Below are positions 58,258 through 64,000 of a DNA stretch of 64,000 bases, piece by piece. The stretch is from Brachynemurus nebulosus (lineage: Eukaryota > Arthropoda > Insecta > Neuroptera > Myrmeleontidae), in the NCBI GenBank assembly GCA_035578155.1, contig JAPWDM010000006.1, positions 15,826,305-15,890,304 on the forward strand, read 5' to 3'. Position numbers and translations under genes: made by a program. The first letter of the stretch is position 1; the number at the start of each line of letters is the position of its first letter. The notes under the pieces were generated by a model. The model searched no databases, was not told the origin of the DNA, and saw only the letters and a list, made by a program, of their open reading frames with translations.

Positions 58258-59284
58258 TATTATTTCGATTGTTACAGTAATGTTACTCCTTACGTTAAAA
58301 AATATTAAAATCATTCTATGCAATTCATAAATCGATATAAATGTATCTATTTATAGTTCTTTGAGAAAATAGTTATAATCTTATCTGTCTAAATGATTAT
58401 AAAAAAAAATGTTACGTAATGTAGTAACAAGTATTAAAAATTAAAAAGTTTAAAAGAAAAATATTATATCAACTTACTGCTCCAGAGAAATATTAAAATG
58501 TCAGGAACAAATTAACTTACCCACTACCTACCTGCAATCCACTTACCTGAACCACATAAAAAAAATTTATATTTTAATGATAAAAAAAAAAAAAAGTAAT
58601 TAATTTTGATATTCTGATGTTGACAATATTTAATTAACATTTTTTTCCTGGGTTATGACATAAAAATGATTTTTTTTCTGAAAACTGACATCAATTAAAA
58701 AAAAAAAAATGTAATATCAGAGGAAGTTCTATGAAGCATAATATCGACAATGAAAACTTAATATTACAGAGATTAGTAAAATTATTAAATACTATCTACC
58801 TGATTTATATATGTTAGGTAGATATTAAATTCACGTCTTTTCAATACGACTCACACGCAAAAAGGGAAAAATGATTGGAGCTAAAATGAGAATTTTTAGT
58901 GACGTGTAGTCTTTCCAGTAGGAGACTATGACCAGTAAAGTATGCGCATACAATCGGCTACTTATACTATACCAATTTTCGTCTGGAATTGTGAAGAGAA
59001 TCTGCAAAAAGTCCTCAGTTTTACCAGCGAATTTCAAAGAACAAACTTCCTTGCATAATGATAAGTCGAAAGAATAATAGAATCGGTGAAAAAACCAAGA
59101 ATTTTTGATTGCACAACTCAATTTTTCAATGTTTGTAGCTCAAAAATATATAAAATTTATAAATGAAACAAAATTTCAAAAATTGTAACGAGACCATTTC
59201 TGTACATGAAATATTTTTGGAAAATTGTACTGGTACTGTAAATAGTTATCGATATAGATATCAAAACAGCGATTTTTAGAATTT
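58258..59284. other. No feature recognised
   Basis: AT-rich with poly-A/T runs. The 96-codon minus-strand frame at 58831-59121 has no motif I recognise. Confidence 0.4.
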
Positions 59285-59833
59285 TTGTCTGTCTGTCTGT
59301 TCACGCATCACGCAAAAACTGTTTTAATGAATTTTATTACATGGGTCAACATCTAGAATACTTTTTACTCCGGTAAAATTTCTCATTCCCACGGGAAAAT
59401 GGAAAAACCGTTTTGAGCATGTGCACACTTTAGGCAAAAACTATTTGACGGATTTTAATAAAATTTGGCGTGGTGATAACTTATTACCTAGGGCAACATT
59501 TAAGATACTTTCTATTCTGGGAAAATGTCTCATTCCCACGGGAAAATAAAAAAACCAATTTGTGCATGTGCACGTATTACGCAAAAACTATTGGATGGAT
59601 TTTGATGAAATTTGGTATGGTGATAACCTATTACTTGGGTCAATATTTAAGATACTTTTTACTTCGGGAAAATTCCTCATTCCCACGGGAAAATAGAAAA
59701 ACCATTTTGAGCATGTGCATGCATTACACAAAAATTATTATTCATTGCAAGTTCTGTATAATTATTACACTTACATACTTCTCATTGAATTTATAACAAT
59801 GCTTTGCGCGAACGACGTCACGGGTACGGCTAG
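59285..59833 (+). mobile_element. Helitron-like element, 3' part, with internal tandem
   Basis: A (TGTC)n run at about 59287-59298 is followed by three tandem units and then GCGCGAACGACGTCACGGGT and ACGGCTAG, directly before T. The CTAG end with a GACGTCACGGG block fits the 3' terminus of insect Helitron-like repeats, and internal tandem arrays are known in such non-autonomous forms. The 5' terminus is not identified. The 108-codon frame at 59470-59796 is a by-product of the repeats. Confidence 0.55.
59305..59745 (+). repeat. 147-bp tandem repeat, three units
   Basis: CATTCCCACGGGAAAAT occurs at 59384, 59531 and 59678, exactly 147 bp apart each time. Each unit also carries GCAAAAACTATT-like sequence, GATTTTAATAAAATTTGG-like sequence, a GGGTCAACATTTAAGATACT-like block, and GAGCATGTGCA. 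Confidence 0.92.
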
Positions 59834-60203
59834 TAATTAAATGTAGTAGTAGATAACGCTTCTGTCATTCACTGACGTATCTTTCTCATGAATTTCCCAC
59901 ATATCTTCTCTACCAAAATACCATTCTGGAATCTGCATATCAGAAAATTAATAAACTAGATACCTCCCTAAATAAATGGGAAATTAGTATCATATAAAAC
60001 ATATTATATGTATGTTAGTTATATATAGGCAAAAGTTGAATACGCTATTAAATAGAGGAGGTGGGTTACTGCAATTGTATAACATTCTACATATAAGTAT
60101 ACAGTCATGTGTACAACTGATTTAATATATGAGGTAACGTCGCCAAAATAGAACGAAAATATGTAAGAAAATATGAACATTTTAAAATGGGGCTCAGTGT
60201 AAA
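59834..60203. other. No feature recognised
   Basis: AT-rich DNA. Confidence 0.4.
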
Positions 60204-60896
60204 GTTAAGTGGAGATTCGCCAAAAAAATATCAAAAATCGACCCTTTTTATTTATTTATTTTTTTATACAAATAAATATTTTGTTAAAAAACTATATATG
60301 CAACATTGTTTCTACATGTCTTGAGACTACAAAAAAAATTTCTTTGTAAAAAATTCAAAAATGAGCTGAGTATAATTGGCTTTGAAGTCGACACTGCCAG
60401 ATTTTTTCACCTTGATGGTTCCTCGCATTCTGAAATCCCCAGTGAACCAAAATCAAAGAATTTTCTGAAAATAAACATATACAGTTATGGCACTAACTAG
60501 GATCTAAAAAAAAATAAAGAACCAGCGAAAAATCGCATTTTGAAAACAAATTTTCAAAAATCACCGCTTTTTCTCGACTATAAACAGCCGCCATTTTGAA
60601 TATATATTACGGAACCAAACGATCCTAGTTCCTGCCAAAATGACGGTATCGAGGAATAATATGCATTTTAATTTATGTCGATATCTCAAATGCATTTTGG
60701 AACCATATTAAAAAACGTACTTTCGAGAAAAAAGCATTTAAATGATTTTATTTCAATTGAGTTATTGTAAAATGCGTACACTAAAATGGCCATAACTTTT
60801 TTAATAAAATTTTAGGAGAATGTTTCTAACATCTTAAGGAAGATAATTAAGAAGAAAAAAAATTCGATTTTTTTTTAGTGAATTTCCCCTTAACTT
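60204..60896 (+). mobile_element. Element O, copy 2
   Basis: GTTAAGTGGAGATTCGCC at the left pairs with GTGAATTTCCCCTTAAC at the right. The interior is the inverted match of 12374-13062. It carries the counterpart of the shared small frame at 60306-60500. Confidence 0.72.
60306..60500 (+). CDS. Small open frame shared by both element O copies
   Basis: 64 codons from M-F-L-H-V-L-R-L-Q, sharing G-F-E-V-D-T-A-R-F-F-H-L-D-G-S-S with the frame at 12777-12968. Substitutions occur along the length and the last residues differ. Unknown function; possibly a remnant of the element's protein. Confidence 0.25.
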   Translation: MFLHVLRLQKKFLCKKFKNELSIIGFEVDTARFFHLDGSSHSEIPSEPKSKNFLKINIYSYGTN

Positions 60897-61160
60897 ACGT
60901 AGGTAACCTAAAAACAAATTTCTTACAACAATATAACAATTTATTGTGTCTTGTTACTTTACAATGGACAAATTCGTACAGTTAGTGATAAGATGATCTA
61001 CATGGAAACGGCTTAGTAATTCTGAACAAATGGTAGACACTTTTGGGAATGCGACTGTTCAACAAAATTGCGACCGTATTGAAAAAATGCAAATTCCTTT
61101 TTATTTCGTTTTCATAAATCTTTTGGTACAGAATCGCTGTGATCTTACTACTTTTGGTCA
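60897..61160. other. No feature recognised
   Basis: AT-rich DNA. Confidence 0.35.
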
Positions 61161-61252
61161 GGCCCGACGAGAAGGTGGGGTAGCCAGGGTTGCAGCCCTG
61201 AGGCCCGGGCTGGAATAAGGAGCCCGTAGCGGTCAATAGGGGCCCGGGATTG
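61161..61252. repeat. GC-rich remnant with hAT-like left end
   Basis: CAGGCCCGACGAGAAGG followed by CCCTGAGGCCCGGGCTGG and GGGGCCCGGGATTG makes a GC-rich block. The CAGGCCC start resembles hAT ends such as the one at 23462, but no matching inverted end with an 8-bp duplication is seen. Confidence 0.35.
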
Positions 61253-62089
61253 TGTCTTGTTACAATGTTTAAAACAGCTTCGATCTAGTCTGTAATACAA
61301 GTTAAGTCTTTTAACGCGTTATAAAGTTAAAACAAAATGTGACCTTCACCCTATTTGATAAAAATATTACTATATCGGAACGTATGAAAAACTTCTAACA
61401 GAGTTATAGAAATAATGAGGAAAGTTTTTATCATGATATGTATGTATAGAGATATGTATATGTTTCTCATTCCAATACTTCAAATTGTTCAAGTATTGTA
61501 GTTTCGATGTACAATTTATAACTTTCCAAATTATACTGCATACTATACTAAACAGTGATCACATTTAACCAAATATGGAAATCCACAGAGCTGTAAGGGA
61601 TAATTTCCATTCCTTTTTGTGTTCCAAATTTCTCATACTTTCTATTTTATTGGTTTTTTTTAAACCTGTACACGTGGTTGGAGTCGACCAAATTTGAACA
61701 AATATTTTATACCGACAAAATGAGAATAGTTTAATCATGTAAATTAGTTTATTAGTCATTGCGAAAAATTACAACTTATTCAGTCGCTCTATTCTTAAAA
61801 AAAAATTTGCTTGATGAGCCTTGGTGAAAGTATAGCCCCTGCACGGAAAGAAAAATCATTTTTGTAGATAAAATTTCAGAAAAATTACCATGCTCTCTTA
61901 TAATGCGTGCGCTATCGACGACCAAAGTAAAAAATATTTTACGATCATGTAAATATATTAAATTGAAACGTAGAGAGTATTAGTCATGGCTTCATAAAAA
62001 TTGTTATTCTGGCATGGTAAAATTTTATGTGCTAACACAACTTCTATCACACTTTTATGCATATATGTTATAGTTTAATTCTTGTTGTC
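61253..62089. other. No feature recognised
   Basis: AT-rich DNA with short frames only. Confidence 0.4.
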
Positions 62090-62240
62090 GTACTTTTTCA
62101 TTTGCGCATCTGACCGGCAACCTTATGTTGGTTGGGCTGTACGCACTGAGGAACAATAAACGTATTCAAACCTGCTTCGAAAAACTTCGAAGATGCCCGA
62201 TCTTTTCCGACCTTCGATTCTTTCTTCTGTTAATAGGAGA
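62090..62240 (+). other. LTR-like polyadenylation segment (weak)
   Basis: GTACGCACTGAGGAACAATAAACGT contains AATAAA followed by ATTCAAACC, an arrangement like the R region of insect LTR retrotransposons. No TG...CA ends, second LTR or primer site were found, so this could equally be the 3' end of an unknown transcript. Confidence 0.2.
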
Positions 62241-63599
62241 ATGCACGTTGTTTTAAGTTAATAGTAGAATATCTCGAAAACTATTAATCCGAGATCTAGA
62301 CATAATGCGTACAATTTTTAGAAAATCGCTTTACGAACAAAATGACCCCTTATAGGCCTCTCTACGATTAATAGTTAATGAGATATCATTTTTTTTGTTT
62401 AAAATCATTGTTGTGTGTTGGTGATGATTACCAAATAAACGAGACTGTATTTCCAATAGGTGTAACGTATATTGACTTCATAATCAATTATACATAAATA
62501 ATAAATAAACTTTACACATTTCAAAATAACAAAAATGATTGGCAACAATATATTCTAATACTGAAGATAGTGAAGTAACAAAATGATGAATGAATGTACA
62601 TGTATGTAAACGGTGACCGTCCGTTCTATAAGACAGCCTAATGAATACTGCTTGCAGTATCAAGGTGCTTGGTCGTCACACCAGCCTGGCTATGTGACTT
62701 GCATGTATGAGTGGAGTCATGCTCAACAGCGTTCATATCTTCTTTCTCTTTCTTTCTTTTCACTATTAGCAAATGCAAAATGCTTTCGCAGAATTTGATT
62801 TAACCAGATTCTGAAGTATCAACTGACACATTTACGGTCTTTAAATTTTTTAAAGTATGCGAAAAAGGCACCAAAAAATTAATATTTTTTTTTTTTTGGA
62901 CCCAAAAAAATCGATTATTATCTTTTATAATTTGAAATACCTACTATTTTTTTAATGATGTTGCCAGAGCTATAAATAGATTGAAAAGTAATGCTAATGA
63001 TTTGCCAGCCCTACTTTTTAGGATAAGGTAGATTTCCAAGGTAGATTATTAGCATGCTTTACTCAAAAGCTTTTATATTTCGTTTTTATTTATTTTTTTT
63101 ATTTTATATTTATAGACAGAAATATAATATTTTGATTAAGGTCAAGTTTATTCAGCATAATTACTCTAAGCTTCTTATCGCATTCATAAGCTTTCAGTAT
63201 TTTGTTTTAATTACTAATCCATTTTGTTAAAATGAAAAAAAAAAAACTTTTATGTTTTTGATAATATTTAAAAATAAACTAATAATTAAAGTGAGTGAAA
63301 GAAACATGACACAATGTGATAAAAATTAATCAGAAAGTTCGGCTTGTATTAGGTAATAATAAATAATCTTGCCTCCGAGTTGCGCACTTTTCGAATAGAA
63401 AGTACCTACTATAATACCCATGTATTTTCATTTTCACAAAAAATTCACCAAGTGCGTATTGGGCGCAAATTAAGTCAGAGTTCCACAGTATAGCTAGAGT
63501 TCTTCCACAGTTTTCGAAAGAATAGATAAATATATTCAACAAGATTCTCGGTTTAACTCACCCATAGCCATGACTATTATACCTAATAGGAAATATATA
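62241..63599. other. No gene recognised; one GC-richer patch
   Basis: A somewhat GC-richer patch at about 62610-62720 has a 61-codon plus-strand frame (62613-62798) with no recognised domain. The rest is AT-rich with poly-A/T runs. Confidence 0.35.
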
Positions 63600-64000
63600 T
63601 ATTTAAAAATTCAAAATTTCTCAAACGGAACTTAAAAAAATGGTCGATAGCATTTCAAATTCATTTAAAAAACCTTTCTAACGATATATCACACGTTAGG
63701 ATGCGTGAAATAATTTTTAGAATTAATAACTTACAAAAAAAAGAAAAAAAAACGAAAATTTTGTCCATTTTCAACATTTCTAACACTGAAACATACTGTT
63801 TTTCAAAAATTTGTTCGCCTTTAGGTATCTCCGAAAGTTACCAACACAATTTAGCCAAAATAATTTTAATTAAGTGATAATGATTAAGATCAAAATTTAA
63901 CAGTTACGGGGCTGGGGGAGTGGAAAGCTATTTGCCTTTTTGGAGCTCGATATTTCGCAAACAGGGATTGTAATTTTTAACTTCAGAACCCTTTCTAGCA
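63600..64000. repeat. Dispersed repeat family S, copy 2, runs off the window
   Basis: It shares ordered blocks with 23515-23810 (AATTCAAAATTTCTC, ACGAAAATTTTGTCC, ACACTGAAACATACTG, AATTTAGCCAAAATA) and continues past the right edge, so its end is unknown. Confidence 0.5.

Noticed and set aside
59470..59796. 108-codon plus-strand frame
   Set aside because: Made of two 147-bp tandem units; 147 is divisible by three, so an open frame is simply repeated.
62090..62240. Solo LTR suggested by AATAAA and the following ATTCAAACC
   Set aside because: No TG/CA boundaries, second LTR or target duplication found; kept only as a weak feature.

Overview
This is AT-rich eukaryotic, non-coding DNA packed with small DNA transposons. 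There are no operons, no long open frames and no recognisable complete protein gene, and I found no tRNA or rRNA. The repeat spectrum (TA-, TTAA-, 3-bp- and 8-bp-duplicating MITEs, Helitron-like ends, frequent GTAGGTA/TACCTAC words) looks like an insect, probably a hemipteran such as an aphid. That assignment is inference from style, not from a marker gene.

Layout. 1-2.6 kb: featureless AT-rich DNA. 2.6-10.2 kb: dense, nested MITEs (a TA-flanked family with ends CCGTAAAACCG, a CAGGGTG family, a pogo-like family with ends GGTGAATGCGGGAG, a hAT MITE with a perfect 8-bp duplication) and Helitron-like fragments. 10.87-11.06 kb: a GC-richer patch ending in a textbook donor splice site, the only candidate for a gene start. 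11-29 kb: further MITEs, several being second copies in inverted orientation, plus a piggyBac-like element with TTAA duplication whose pre-insertion site is preserved in a paralogous copy at 34.85 kb. 29-42 kb: (TA)n tracts, a GC-rich degenerate tandem of about 160 bp, several large foldbacks, a decayed coding-like fragment at 35.1-35.4 kb, and a PIF/Harbinger-like element whose interior is a (GAAATAA)n minisatellite.

42.79-56.09 kb is the main structure: a 164-bp satellite of roughly 70 monomers. Its core shows a six-monomer higher-order repeat (984 bp), and its edges consist mostly of a different monomer type. The array is interrupted once by a 1,527-bp terminal-inverted-repeat transposon (52937-54463), which lies at the switch from core-type to edge-type monomers.

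56-64 kb: more MITEs, including a 1,477-bp element with a 3-bp duplication, a Helitron-like 3' end carrying three 147-bp tandem repeats, and the inverted second copy of the element at 12.4 kb.

No genes work together here. What can be read is an insertion history: which element landed in which, and how a satellite array expanded, diversified and was invaded.
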